Below, piece after piece: positions 31,701 to 44,192 of a stretch of 64,000 nucleotides of DNA. The notes below the pieces were generated by a model that was given only the letters and a program-made list of their open reading frames with translations, was not told where the DNA came from and searched no databases. A program made the position numbers and the translations under genes. The stretch covers positions 58,347,623 through 58,411,622 of the forward strand of contig CM047429.1 in NCBI GenBank assembly GCA_026168455.1, written 5' to 3'. Position 1 is the first letter of the stretch. The number at the start of each line of letters is the position of its first letter. Origin of the DNA: Theocolax elegans. Taxonomy: Eukaryota; Arthropoda; Insecta; Hymenoptera; Cerocephalidae.

Positions 31701-34700
31701 GATTTGCGCTTTGCCTGGATGTACTCTTTATTATTATATATCTCTCTCTATATATATCCATCTTCTATATGCGTTTATTTCGATAATATATTTATTGTTG
31801 AGATTTTTCAATCTAATTTCTTACCGGATTACTGAATCTAATTGTTTGATCAGCTGTACATTGATTTTGAAATATATTATAATTGATTTACAGTTATATG
31901 CATATTTGACATAGTGCGTTAATAGAAATGTTTGATGAATTTTAAAAATATATTACACCTAGTTACGTGATATATGTAATTTATTATTACATTACTAATA
32001 TGGTATTTGGAAAGTAACTAATAAAAATACTGCATTAAAAACAATGTTATAAATTTAGGATATCTACTTAAATTTTTGCAGGTGACAACTCGACTGTGCG
32101 CTTTACAATCAGTGCATATATTTTCGACGTGCGAAACATTTTCTAAATTGTAAATGGTGCGTTGAAGGCCAATGAACATGAAAGGCACTTACGTGTTTTC
32201 ATTCTTGCGAGAAAATAATGTTTGATTGAAAACATTTATATGCATTATTATTTATACATGCGCGCGTGGAAATTATTTTCTAGTAGATTGAATTTACGAA
32301 ACGTATGCTAATTGTGACACTTTTTAATTTAACAATTACTATTCTATTTAAACACTGCGGTAACACTGAAATTCAATCCCTCACATTGCTCCGTTTTTCA
32401 CTTAAAAATACTAAAGTTTTTAAAATTGGTTAAAAACTTATAATTTTTTAAATTTGAAATTGCGAAATTTGATTTGTTGATCTTGACTCTTATTTGTGTT
32501 TGTTCAAAGAAAACTTTAACGTAATATATGACTCATTGAATATAATCTTTCGTATGTATTCTTATGTGAATAATTACAAATGTGATGAACTCTATATGTA
32601 CAGTGTCGTTATCGATACTTACGCGCAAGTTCACTAAATACCGATAACCGTGACGAATTACACTGCGTGGAATCTTAAACATTAATAAAGTCACACACAT
32701 CGATTGTTGACTCAAAAAATAGGATTTTCTCATTTTTCTTACGACTGTTATATATGACGATTTGCTTATGAAAGATAAAACATTTTTTTTTAATTGTCAG
32801 GCTTTGGTTTACATTAAATAGTATATACCAACGCGCGAGATGAAAAATCATTAACTATACGATAAACTTCATTATCTTCAATTAATTTTTATATATACAG
32901 AGATATTTTTGAATTAAAAACAGTCAATTTATCACAAAGATGGCATTTTTATTGATACTTATCAAAAATGTTCCATTTCGCAGTCTTAAATATAAGTTTA
33001 TATTAACTTAATTTATTTCACGTATAGAGCAAGGCACAAGTTCCGTTACGTAAATGATCCAATTCTATCAAAAGAACATAAACCCATTAATTTACCCTAA
33101 AAAATAAAGTACAAATGTAATTTTGAACCGTATCAATATCCTCGAGTTACAACTTACCGCTAAACACACACGAAAAAAAAAATAATACACTCTATTTTTC
33201 TATGAGTGTATAATTTGATAATCATAAGTAGAAGACCTACATTTGCGGTTATAACGCAAACCGCGGATTTTTCCGAGTCGTTCCGTTTCTTAAGAGTAAT
33301 TTCACTGTATATGTATATACGCGTGAGTATATCTATAAGTGTGTATCTATGTTCTCTGTGACTAGAATATAACAATTCGGCTTAACGTCGCGCGTATACA
33401 GGTGAACTAGTTTTACTTCGCGCGAGCATAATACGACTATATATATTAAATTCCAAGCCAGAAATGGACTTGTATGTACCGGTTGACCATACTGATCCAA
33501 TTCCAACGTATAGGGGGGGGGGGGGAGGCCGATGATCGGCTTAACTTTTCTGGAGGTCCTTAACGAGGCAATTCGATAGGTCGGAGATTAAAAATGGACC
33601 TGATGTGTCTCGGGTGCATACCCGATTGTAAAATTTTAAGATTAGCCTCTCTTTTCTCACACGGAGAATGTGTACGCGGCAGTGCAATTTACACGTATAC
33701 CTTAAGATTTCACATTCGAGATAAATATATATATGGATTTGGAAGTGTACGCGTTTATTGCTTTAACGACTTCATGGAACTATAATAATTTTAGAGGTCT
33801 ATAGTCTATTGTTAATATTTACTATAGTATTGATTATATGGTACGTATAGATCTTTTAAATTGTCTGAAGCATATATTTTGAATGTATAATAGTATTGAC
33901 AATTATTATCCAACACTAAATCAGTTTAATGTTGAGGTTCATCACAATACTAAAAAAGAAATGTTAAAATTACAGATACATTAATTTTACGAACTATCTT
34001 CGATTCACTAACTAAAGGTGCATTTTTGACGTTATTCAGTGTCTTCAAGGTCTTCTAATAGTTGTGTCATAAATTTCGATGCATCCTTATTTTTTGGTCG
34101 TAAAAATGTCGTAAACTGTATAGCCTTTTGTTAAATTGAAATTAAGCAACCATTTGTAATTGAAATTTCAATATCCTTTTTTACGATTTATTTGTGACGT
34201 TTTGCTGTTGACATCGCAATAAAATTGCTTTGGGATTAAATAAATATAAAAAAAAATTTATAATTCTCCTTCAATATTACACTACGTTTTTTAAGAGAAT
34301 TATAACTTGTATACTTAAACACATACCGTTACGTATAATTTTGAAACTATAATAATAAATAAATCATTTTTACTCTCCCTTTGATTTCAGTATAATAAAA
34401 TGATACCGCTCGCGAAACGGGCTTGAAATATATATTTATATTTCGAGTAACTTTAAATATAGATTAAAAAGCGATATTTGTGCGCGTTAAAGTATTAAAC
34501 TTCTATATCACTATGATCTCACGATCGAGATTTTCATTAGGTAAATTGCAAAAAACAGCTGATGAAGTAAAAAAATATATTCGTAATCGTTGCGAATGAA
34601 AAAGCGATAAAAAAATAGTAACGATGTACCTTGCAACCTGGTATTTACATTTTATTCTCAAATAAATTTAATTACATATTTGAAGTTTCCTTTTTATGTC

Positions 34701-37700
34701 AGTGTATATGCACAAATATGGCATCTCGCCAAGTAATATTAATATGCAATAATATCAATTTAACCATTTTCATCCGCACTTTGATACACCCGTATAACAA
34801 AGTAAAATTCATATAGGTAGGTACTTTTTATTATTTTTAACTTGATTTCTTGAAACTTGAATAATGTCTGTTTGTAACATATCGTAAGCGAACAATTAAC
34901 AAAAAACAAAAGAAACATTATAACATTTTCTATTCGACACTAAAGAGTAAATAAAAATTATTTTAAATGAGTGGCTCTTAAGTACATACATGTGTACGCA
35001 CACACACACACATATATATATTAACTGAAACATAAATTGAAGTAAGTTATACTAGCACCTAAATATGGGGATAAACAATACTTGTTGTGTTAGTCATTTC
35101 CGTTCGAAAGAGTAATTGAACGAGTGGTCAATCCGCAAAATAAACACAGCTAATATAACGCGTGTAAATATATATATGTATATATATATATTTAAAGCAA
35201 GAAACACGAATCTTATCAAAGTGATACGTATCAGGAAATACCAAGTTTCCTAACAAAATTTCCGAGTCGTCTTCTTCGCAAATGTCGTACCTTTAAAGAA
35301 GCTATACGTGCCTATATAGATATACGCTGCTTGGGCGAGAGCCGTAAACTGCACCATGAGACATAATTCCAGCGAAAGGAAAAGTTTTTAAGAACGACGT
35401 TTGTCCCATTCGAAGTCATATATACTGTTTAATATGCGTGATATCGTAAAGGTTGCGCTTGAGGGACGTTACGATTCTCCGCGCACGGCTTTGTGTTGAA
35501 AATATCGAGTTTCTCGAGATGCATTTTATTATTGCAATGCTTTCGCGTGACAAATACGAGTATTGTCTCGCTCCTATATATATAGAAGTTTTAATTTTCA
35601 AAATTTTTGTCTTTAAGTGCTCAAAAATAATCAAATTATTCTTTTTCATTTGTATTAAACACATAATGTGTATATCATGCGTGGTAAGCGTAAAGCGATC
35701 ATCTTAAATAATAAAGACAGTTAAAAGTAAAATATCTGATGTAAATATATAACATCACTATAAAGTGGTTCTATTATTACAAAATCTATTTATAATATCA
35801 AATTAAATAGATGTACAACTTAATAATATTTCTATCGATTACCTATAAACTATAATAAGTCATTTCCGCTATACCTGTATATCACCAGATCGCTAAAATA
35901 CTTTTTATTGCGCGTCTCAGATATATACGTGACACGTGTTGTTAAGAAGATCGATTTTTATTGTTTTTTTTTTCAAAATCAGATTCAAAACTCATTAATC
36001 TAGAAAACGCTAATGAACATTGTCCATGTAGACATATTTACATTTGTCTATACACTAATATTTATACGTTAAATAATTCAAAGTGAAAATAGACAATTAA
36101 AATAAATCGATCTTAATCTTCGACAAATGCTTACACAAAATTAAGTAAATCGCGTCTGTAGGTTAATTGTATTATGTGCACAAGAGGTGCTTAGCTTTAC
36201 GCGCGATGAGTTTTTCTGATAAAGTGGATATATTATACCTGTAACGCTATCTGATGAAAAATACATCGAGTAACCAATTCACGAATCAATTTAATAGTTA
36301 GTTTTTTTTCATTATTTTTAATTACTCAAAATAAATAATCTTTTGACGCTGATTCCAACTTAGCACAATAAATCTGTTCGAGTATTAATATTATATTATA
36401 TTTCAAGTCATTTCGATTTAAGCATTAATAATCATCGATACTTGTGGGCTTGTGGGTTAAATATCAATATTCAAAAAGATGCTGGTATACGCACAATATG
36501 AAATTCTGTATAAAGAACTATTTAGTAGTAATTTTCTGAACGGTTGCTTTTAAAATCAACTAATTCAATAATCGTAAAGGTATCGATTTTAAATTCTTGA
36601 ATACACGCAACGAAATCTCAACAAATCCAGATAACAAAATAGAATCAAGTTACATACTAGTGAGTACAATTAGAGGGTCTAAGTAAAAAGCTTTATTTAG
36701 ATTTTAAAACTTAAAACACATTTTTTATACGATAAATGCTTTATTTAGTTAATATAATCGCTAAACGGTTTTTTATTAGTATTTTGCGAATTGTAAAAAA
36801 AAGTCTTTTAAATTACCATCGGCATAGTTTTATTAAGTTTACGAACGATCGAATGGCTTGTTTGCCTATACTTATATATTTTACTGTATTCGATTGAACG
36901 ATATATTAAATTCAAAAATTAGCATAAAATTTAGAAAGTCTTTTTTTCACCAAACATTTTTAAGATCCTGTCAATATATAAAAAATCAATTAAAATTCCT
37001 TTAAAATAGTTCACAGACATTAACAATTTTTTGCCAATAACTCTATAAAACAAAAAATTGATTTATAATTGCATGAATTATTTATGCTCGGTTATAAAAT
37101 CTGAGGTCGGCGAAGTATTGGAGCATTTGAAGCTTGAAAAAAAAAATTAGCAAATATTTAATGTTAATCGCGTACATAGTTATGTTGCATATAGGTGCTA
37201 TATAATCGAAGAGGCATAATAAATCTTCAATTATCACAATTATAAAGTTTAATAAAATCATTAAAACGCAATAGCGCAAGATATATATACTCATATATAT
37301 ATATATAAGTATGTATTGTTTTGATTACATCTGCAATTCACCGACAGTGTTTGTAAACGTGACGTGCAGGTGCTTTTAAATACACCTCTACACATCTTCA
37401 CGTACGAACATATTAAAGGACAATGTTGTACCTGAATGTTTTCAAATCATTCAACTACTTGTACGTTTTATATATGTTACTATATTTAATTCGGTGCTTG
37501 ACATCCAGTTTGTTGTAAGCAATAATAAAAAATACCTTTTTATTTGATTGCGTTAGCACTATCTGTTCATAATTATAACTTCAAAATCAATATTATTTTA
37601 TTATACATGTTTTCATTCTGCAATTAAGCTAATGCATGTATAAGGTCGTACAACTAAAAAATACAGTATACCTTTTTTACTAACAATCGCGTAGGCTGCG

Positions 37701-38175
37701 TTACAACAAAAATCGAATTGGCAACGACGATACGCAAAAAACGAATAGGTTACGCGAATTGAATATTCCAAAAAAGGCGAAGCGACCTAACGCAAAATCC
37801 GTTAGTTTCGATTTTGCGAAACAACCTTCCGGCGCCAAAAAGGAGTCTCGGAATAACAAGAGAAAAAAGAACCCTCCCACAAAAGAAATCCAAACCCAAA
37901 GAAAGCAGAAGTAAAAGAAGAGAAAGAAAAAGGTCTGCGTATGCGTACATCTATATATACATATATACACATAGCGAAGGTGGTAGTGCAGTGGGCCACA
38001 CTCACCTGTTGAAGGTTTGTTCGTACTGCTTGATCTCGCGTCTACTAAGCTCATGGAATTCCGTATAGACGTTGATGAATTTGTATTGTTTTTTAACCTC
38101 GCGTCCTTCTTCGAGATCCTCGTTGATCTTTTGCCTTCTACTGAGGATCGTGCTGAGTTCCGCGTCCGCCGGCAT
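16793..38175 (-). CDS. Swip-1: Swiprosin / EF-hand domain-containing protein D (first two coding exons)
   Basis: Two exons are in the window: exon 1 at 38,175–38,006 (ATG at 38,173–38,175) and exon 2 at 16,940–16,793. Both have canonical splice sites (CAG|GTGAGT; TTTCAG|AT; GAG|GTCAGT) and matching phase. Together they give 106 residues. The N-terminus ELSTILSRRQKINE and the linker NVYTEFHELSRREIK match insect Swiprosin. EF-hand 1 spans loop residues 59–70 (DDGRDGFLDLAE) and EF-hand 2 is canonical at 95–106 (DEDGDGRISFRE); the family signature LGAPQTHLGLK lies between them. Family role: calcium-regulated actin-binding protein. The C-terminal part (FLLIFRKA onward and the coiled coil) is missing and must lie left of 16,793 or outside the window. 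A GTG-initiated upstream extension was rejected in favour of the ATG. Confidence 0.9.
20092..20136. repeat. Trinucleotide/hexanucleotide microsatellite (AAT, AATAAC)
   Basis: Runs of AAT and AATAAC repeated over about 45 bp. Long minus-strand poly-Leu/Tyr reading frames here are products of the repeat, not genes. Confidence 0.9.
33513..33525. repeat. Poly(G) run of 13
   Basis: An uninterrupted run of 13 G in an AT-rich intron, prone to slippage and possibly G-quadruplex forming. Confidence 0.9.
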
Positions 38176-40236
38176 ATTCTCTCCTTGAATTTCTTTCTTC
38201 ACCAAGGTCAAGGTCGACCTGATGTCCTGTACCACCCACGACTTCTTTAGGTATATATCCGTCTGCCCCGTGCAACCGTGGCCCCGCGACTCGCGACCTT
38301 CGCCTTATCGATTCGCGCGCGCTTACTGCGAACCCCCGAATGTAGGATACTGCGACGAATGACTTTGTTTATCAAAAAATCCGTAATAAAAAATGGTAAC
38401 CCACTTTATATATATTTATCCACGTCTGGGAGGGCTGAACTAAGCGCTTCTTTTTTTTTTTCGTATTCTCGTCGAAGTAAAAGAGGGTACAGGTATCTGG
38501 AGCTTAGTGTTTGTTACGCACACACATATATACACACGACGTGCACGGTACGAGTTACGCGCGTCGACTGCTCTATCCAATATCCATCGTTGTATCCGCT
38601 CAATTTTCGCTTTCCCTCTCGGCGCGGGCGCGCGCGCAGCTTATGCGCACGTGCGCGCGGGGGAACTTTACCCGCCTCGGCCCACGGGTCGGGTTCTCGC
38701 TGTATATACACGTCAACACAGCTATATCGAGCGACCGTTCGAGCTCTTTTTACTTTTGCCGGAATTGGGATTTTCGTTCGTTCGTATTTATTTCCTGTTA
38801 TCCACACAATGCGGACAAATTAATTAGGTCAACCAATCAATTTAATTTCTGCACTTGTATTCACGCATTTCATTATCGATTAATATATAATTTCAAAGAC
38901 ATAATTGCGCGTGAATGACAACGTTTACCGATATAACGATATACCATACTGATTATCGAAGTATAATTGCAAAAACAATCACGAAAATTAACGTTATATT
39001 TATCACATTATTGTTTTATTATTAATCGTATTTCTGTATATTATTGCAAGGATAAAAGGAATGTACATACACGTGAATATTAGGTATAAAAATTTTAAAA
39101 ACCAATTTGCAATACACAGAAAACATCGTTAACATATACCTGCTTTTCAACTTATAATATGCATTAAGTATACGGATTATAGTTGCATATCCGCAGTCTT
39201 CCCACACCGAACGTACTGCAGTTCAGAATTCTCGGTAGAATGAATTCCAATTTGACCAGGTTGCAGTTGCGGGTTTCCGAACCATCTGCTCATATTCGAC
39301 ATTTATACGGGTACGAGCTTGGAGTCAGGTGTGCTGTATAGCATAATATTTAACAAATTTTTAAACTTCTCGTCAGTTGCATGACAAGTCGTATGGAAGT
39401 TTCTTTCATTGTAGAGAGATATATTCCGAGAGTTACTTTAGTCATTCAAAGTAATTTTTATATTTAATGTTTTGTTTACAGCTTTCTTAAAAGTTTAAGT
39501 GTTCAGTATATAGTAATTATAAAAATATAATTTACATTAATATTAAATAAATTTTGAATGATCATATAATTAATTATATTTATTTTCTAAGACATTTTGC
39601 GTGCAATATGATTTAACATATATATATATAGCATTAGGTTGGTATGTTATTACACTATTGTACAGATTCGACAATCAAATTGTAAACATTTTTAAAAAAA
39701 TTAAATTTTATTATCTTCACGTTTAACGGAAAATTAATTCATTCTTTAGTATAGTAAGTATAGTTAGTATTTAAACAAATATTATTTAGATACTTTCCTA
39801 TTTTCTTTTTCCCTTTTACGAATATTTAAACTATATATGATTATTTTTTCTAAAAAGCTATTCGATTATATTTATTAATTCATAATAAATACTGTGCTCA
39901 ATAACATTTTCATTCAAAGTATATTATCCATTTAATTGATTTGCACTCGGCGACGATTCCAAAAGATTTACAAAAATTTCGCGCTCGTCACCTAGCGGTA
40001 TACCAACGAACTTCTACAACTATCACCACCGCACCAACGGGCATCGTTTTCATTGGTTGAATTCGAAAATCAGACCAAGCGGTCGGACGGCGTTCGTTGG
40101 AAAAAAAAAGTACGACGCGCGTTGTTCTGTCAACGGATGTTTTCGTATCCGTTGTTCTCGCGCGCGAAGCGAATTACGATTTTATAACGCGCCGAGTGAC
40201 TGAATTTCACCGCGTTTTCAGCTATCGGATTTAACG
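38176..40236. promoter_or_regulatory. Divergent intergenic region, Swip-1 and tumbleweed promoters
   Basis: About 2 kb between the start codons of two divergently transcribed genes. 38,240–38,820 is strongly CpG-rich for this genome (for example the GGCGCGGGCGCGCGCGC run near 38,620) and is the likely Swip-1 promoter and 5' leader. 40,090–40,236 is a second CpG-rich patch directly before the tumbleweed ATG. The 1.3 kb between is AT-rich with no recognised feature. Confidence 0.5.
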
Positions 40237-43200
40237 ATGTCTACGTCCCTCTCGGTTTTAGCGAGCCACGACGAGATCGTGCGTTGCACGAACGTCCTCG
40301 TCAACGGTTCTTGCGAAGGAGGTTAGTCGACCGTTTTTACATCGCGGCTTTTCCATTTTACGTGATATTTTAATGTGTTTCTCTATATTTTTCATTTTCA
40401 TATTGTTCTTTTAAGTGTCGAGTTGTTTTATTTTTTAATTTATGTGATAACGTTCATTTAAGAATGGTTTGAATTCGAGTTTCAAAGTGTACTTTTTACT
40501 GGTTTCACGTCTCAGTGTTACATGCCGTTTGATTTTTTACTTATTATTTACATTGATATTTTTATAGTTTTAGCAATTCTTTTTTCACGTTTACTCTTTC
40601 ATTATTTTACGTTCAACATGTATGTACTCTACATTGTTTGATTGTTAAACATAATCATGTATATTCAATTGTTATGTACTTGGAATCACTACATAACTTG
40701 TGTACAGTTTCTTCATTAATAAAATAATTAAACACTTATATATATATTTAATAAATATATGGTTTTAATTATTTTATTTACTGTTTTCCTACTTTGTAGA
40801 ATTTCTGCAGTTTGCAATTAATCAAGAGGAAATGCGCCAGAAGTGGCTTGCTTCTGTGCAAGAATGTCAGCGTCTACATTCAGCTTTAGAAAAGGCTCAT
40901 CACGAAGCAGCAGATTTAGATCGTAAGTTAAGTCATGCAAGACGGCTATTAGACGAGGAAAAGAAGAGACGAAGAACTGCTGAAGATCAGCGTAATTCAT
41001 GTGTAAGCACAAATATAAATATTAACTTTTCCTTTTAATTCCGTAAGGTATTGCAGTGTACATATATATACATATTTCTTAGCACAAATGCGAACCTGAG
41101 GATTTAGAATTGTTTTGTATAATGTACATGTCACATTAATTTCTATCAAGACTTCAATCATTTGTTTTTCCCAGGAAAGGCAAATAGCATTAGTTAGAGA
41201 TCTTTTATTAAATGATGGAGGTAGAAACCTGAATGATGAGACAAGAGAAAAGCTCCAATTTTTAAATAACACAACACTTAATGGAAGACACAGTACCACT
41301 CATTTGAGAGATCACATACATGATAAGTAAGAAAAACTTTCAATTTACATTTAGTAATCATTTTTGTCAATGCAAACTTATTGTTTAAATAAAAAATTAT
41401 TAGACCTTATTTACATAATTATATTTGCTTTTTAATAAATTATTAGATTAAATACCATAACGGAGCTGGACTCCACTGGTTCCTTGCTCAGTGACTTAAG
41501 TTGCTTCTCAAAATCAGAAGATGATTTGGATACAAGCATTATCCTTCAGCAAAACCACAAGAAACGAGAATGGAAGGAACATCGACCTAGTGGCGAATAT
41601 GTTATTAATAAAAGACGTCGCAGTGCCTTACAAAAAGCTGTAGATCTTAACAATTCAGATAGAATAGTAGCAACAACAACCCTTGTAATGCCAAAAGAAG
41701 GTGCAATCACTGCATCTTCGGTAATCGAGGCTATCCCTGGTGATGAAAATAAGGATCCACAACTTAATATGTCATCGCAGAGCAGCTCACGTAAAAAACG
41801 CAAGAGCACCGACCAAAGCAGCAAATCCTCTAAAAGCGGGATGTACAGTCAAGATATTCCACCAACTGTAAGATCGTGTTTATTTATTATATGACATGAT
41901 ATACATAAAAGTGTATAAAACGTAAATTTAATTTTTCAGCCTTCTGCACCAAAAGCAGATATCATGACGTCAAATTCAGATTCAGAAAATGTATTTAAAC
42001 CTAGTCCAAATATTGGTGGTTATACAATTCATGCTAGAACACCAAGAGGTCATAGTTTTGTTGGAAAAAAAATAATTAAGCCAGAAATATGTACACCATG
42101 CGGTAAAAGGTAACATTTATAATTAATATTTAAGAGTAATTAAAATATTTTAGTATTAATTTTAGTATTAATTGTGTTAAATCTTACTAATAATTTATAT
42201 TTATATTTTAGGATACGTTTTGGTACTGCGGCTATCAAATGTAGAGATTGTAGGGCAGTAAGCCACTTAAAATGCAAAGATCTTGTGCCACTTCCATGTA
42301 TTCCTACAGGAAATACACCCACACTTCGTGGCACAACGGTATGTGATATTTCAAAAATGTAACTGATAAGATATTTAACTTATTTATCTCAAACGGTTCG
42401 AAATTTGATTTAAAAAAATTATACTACACTTATATGAGTTCATTATACTTTAATAAATAATTCTTTTGAAAGTTATTTGTTTACAATTTTTTTCATGTAA
42501 AATACGTTGAAAAATAAATAAATTACTTATAAATTTACCAATTGAAAATTATTTATTTAATCTTTTACGAATCGATAGGGCACTATCGCAGACTATACGC
42601 CGATGATTCCACCGATGGTTCCGTCGCTCGTGGTGCATTGCATCAATGAGGTCGAGTTGCGTGGCATGACCGAGCAAGGTTTATATCGCGTAAACGGAGG
42701 TACAGCTGAGGTCAAATGCTTGAAAGAGAGATTCCTGAAGGGACGAGGTGCACCAAATCTATCGGAAGTCGATATTGCTACGATTTGTTCAACCCTTAAG
42801 GACTTTTTGCGTTCACTCAAGGAGCCGCTCATCACCGTTGGTCTCTGGGCTGATTTTGCTCGAGCTACTACGATTGCGGATAAACAGGACGCAGATGCTG
42901 CTCTTTATCAAGCTATTTCAGAATTACCTCAGCCAAATCGCGATACTCTCGCATTCCTTATACTTCATTTGCAAAGGGTTTCCAGTACTCCCGAATGTAA
43001 AATGCCTATAAGTAATCTCGCGAAAGTTTTTGGTCCAACGCTAGTGGGATACAGTTCTCAGCATCCATCACCTACTTCCATGCTTACCGAAACTAAAAAC
43101 CAAGTCGCAGTAAGTAAATTAGAAATAAAAACCAATTTATGTTTATTGTTATAAATATTATATAAATTATTTAAAAATAATTTCATAAATAATATTAATT

Positions 43201-43600
43201 GATATTAATTAAAGATAAACTAATACAAAACAAATTTATTTATAATTTTCAATCAGATACAATTTTTGCATAATCTGCGTTTATTTACAGATTGTCGAGA
43301 ATTTACTTAAGATACCATCAGATTACTGGGCAAATTTTGTGAATTCAGAACATCTTAGTGATATTGGCACACCTAAGACTGCAGAATTGAGACATACACC
43401 TTCAACGGAATCGTTATTACAACGTGGATTTTTTAACACACCGATTAGTTCTTCGTATGTTACAAAGAAAATCATATTTTAATAATTATTAATTTATTAC
43501 AAAAATATTAATATACTGCTTCTTTTGTTCGTACAGGAAGTTATTTATGAAGAAAAATAAGAGGTACTTTGCAACTCCACCTTCAAAGACTCCGTATTAA
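40237..43600 (+). CDS. tum: MgcRacGAP / Rac GTPase-activating protein 1 (centralspindlin subunit)
   Basis: Nine exons give a 638-residue protein: 40237–40321, 40800–41002, 41175–41326, 41447–41867, 41940–42109, 42212–42338, 42579–43109, 43291–43454, 43537–43600. All introns are GT–AG and phases agree. Domains: N-terminal coiled coil (about 30–110), a basic, Ser-rich linker (about 165–290), an atypical C1 zinc finger (H325, C338, C341, C354, C357, H362, C365, C373) and a RhoGAP domain (about 390–575) with arginine finger R423 in GLYRVNG. The length and order match RACGAP1/CYK-4/Tumbleweed. In the family it pairs with kinesin-6 (Pavarotti/MKLP1) to form centralspindlin and acts at the spindle midzone in cytokinesis. 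The short first exon begins [15 protein letters not shown], and the ATG is the first after the CpG-rich leader. It ends with a Pro/Thr-rich tail, ...TPPSKTPY. Confidence 0.95.
40322..40799 (+). other. tumbleweed intron 1
   Basis: AT-rich 478-bp intron (GTTAGT...TTTGTAG). No other feature seen. Confidence 0.8.
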
Positions 43601-44192
43601 ATAGACTGTATTTTAAAATGCATCATTTATAGTCATTAGGTGCATAGATTATACACTTTAAGCGCATATTTAGAAAATATAAACGTTTTGTTTATAATTA
43701 TTTATAATTTAGGTTTTCTAATGAAGAAAACTCCATAATGCGTGAAATAGCTTTTTTATTATTGGATTATATTGTATATTTTCGGTACAAAACGTTTGTT
43801 GTTATATCATTTTAAATGTATTGACTAATCGAGGTATAATACAAACATTATTTTTTAACGCCTCGTCTGAGTTTGTACAGAATAATACGAACGACGTTTT
43901 TAACAAAAATAACAAAACTAACAATGCTATATTGTATCAACTTGTTAAAAAATAGATATTTAAAATCACAATAGATTTATAGACTTGGTGATTACAATCA
44001 ATTAAAAACATTTAATAATAATTTGCATAGAAGAAATTGTTACTTCTTATTTTGCTTTAAAATAATTAAATAAAATATTAAGTATAGCCGCGTAATCTTG
44101 TTGGTTGTAGTTCGCACAGCGATTAATCTCGGGATTAAAAGACTAGAAAAGCCCAGCAGCTTGAGTTTAGAAAAGAAAAAATGAAACGCGAA
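43601..44192. other. Convergent 3' intergenic region, tumbleweed and DEPDC5
   Basis: 592 bp separate the two stop codons. It must contain both 3' UTRs. An AATAAA at about 44,069–44,074 (plus strand) is a candidate tumbleweed poly(A) signal, which would make its 3' UTR about 480 nt and bring it near the DEPDC5 stop. Overlapping antisense 3' ends are possible. Confidence 0.5.

Larger units (their letters stand above)
16941..38005 (-). other. 21-kb Swip-1 intron
   Basis: No exon, tRNA or transposon with recognisable coding capacity was seen. The sequence is AT-rich with many (AT)n, TATATA and GTATATATA runs, an (AAT)n run at 18,338–18,357, an (AATAAC)n/(AAT)n run at 20,092–20,136, (TA)n at 31,246–31,266, a 13-G run at 33,513–33,525 and (CA)n at 35,000–35,012. 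Several CpG-richer islands interrupt it: about 18,420–18,560, 20,360–20,540, 22,500–22,620, 24,280–24,480, 26,790–26,960, 27,940–28,260 and 30,640–30,860. These could be alternative promoters or enhancers of Swip-1; no TATA/initiator or splice evidence was strong enough to annotate them individually. Confidence 0.5.

Noticed and set aside
38006..38235. Longer Swip-1 N-terminus starting at GTG (38,235)
   Set aside because: The first in-frame ATG at 38,173–38,175 gives an N-terminus of the length known for insect Swiprosin. GTG starts are not expected in an animal gene.
38278..38823. A 181-codon plus-strand reading frame upstream of Swip-1
   Set aside because: It lies in a CpG-rich promoter-like region with overlapping open frames in all phases. 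Composition explains it, and no family is recognisable.
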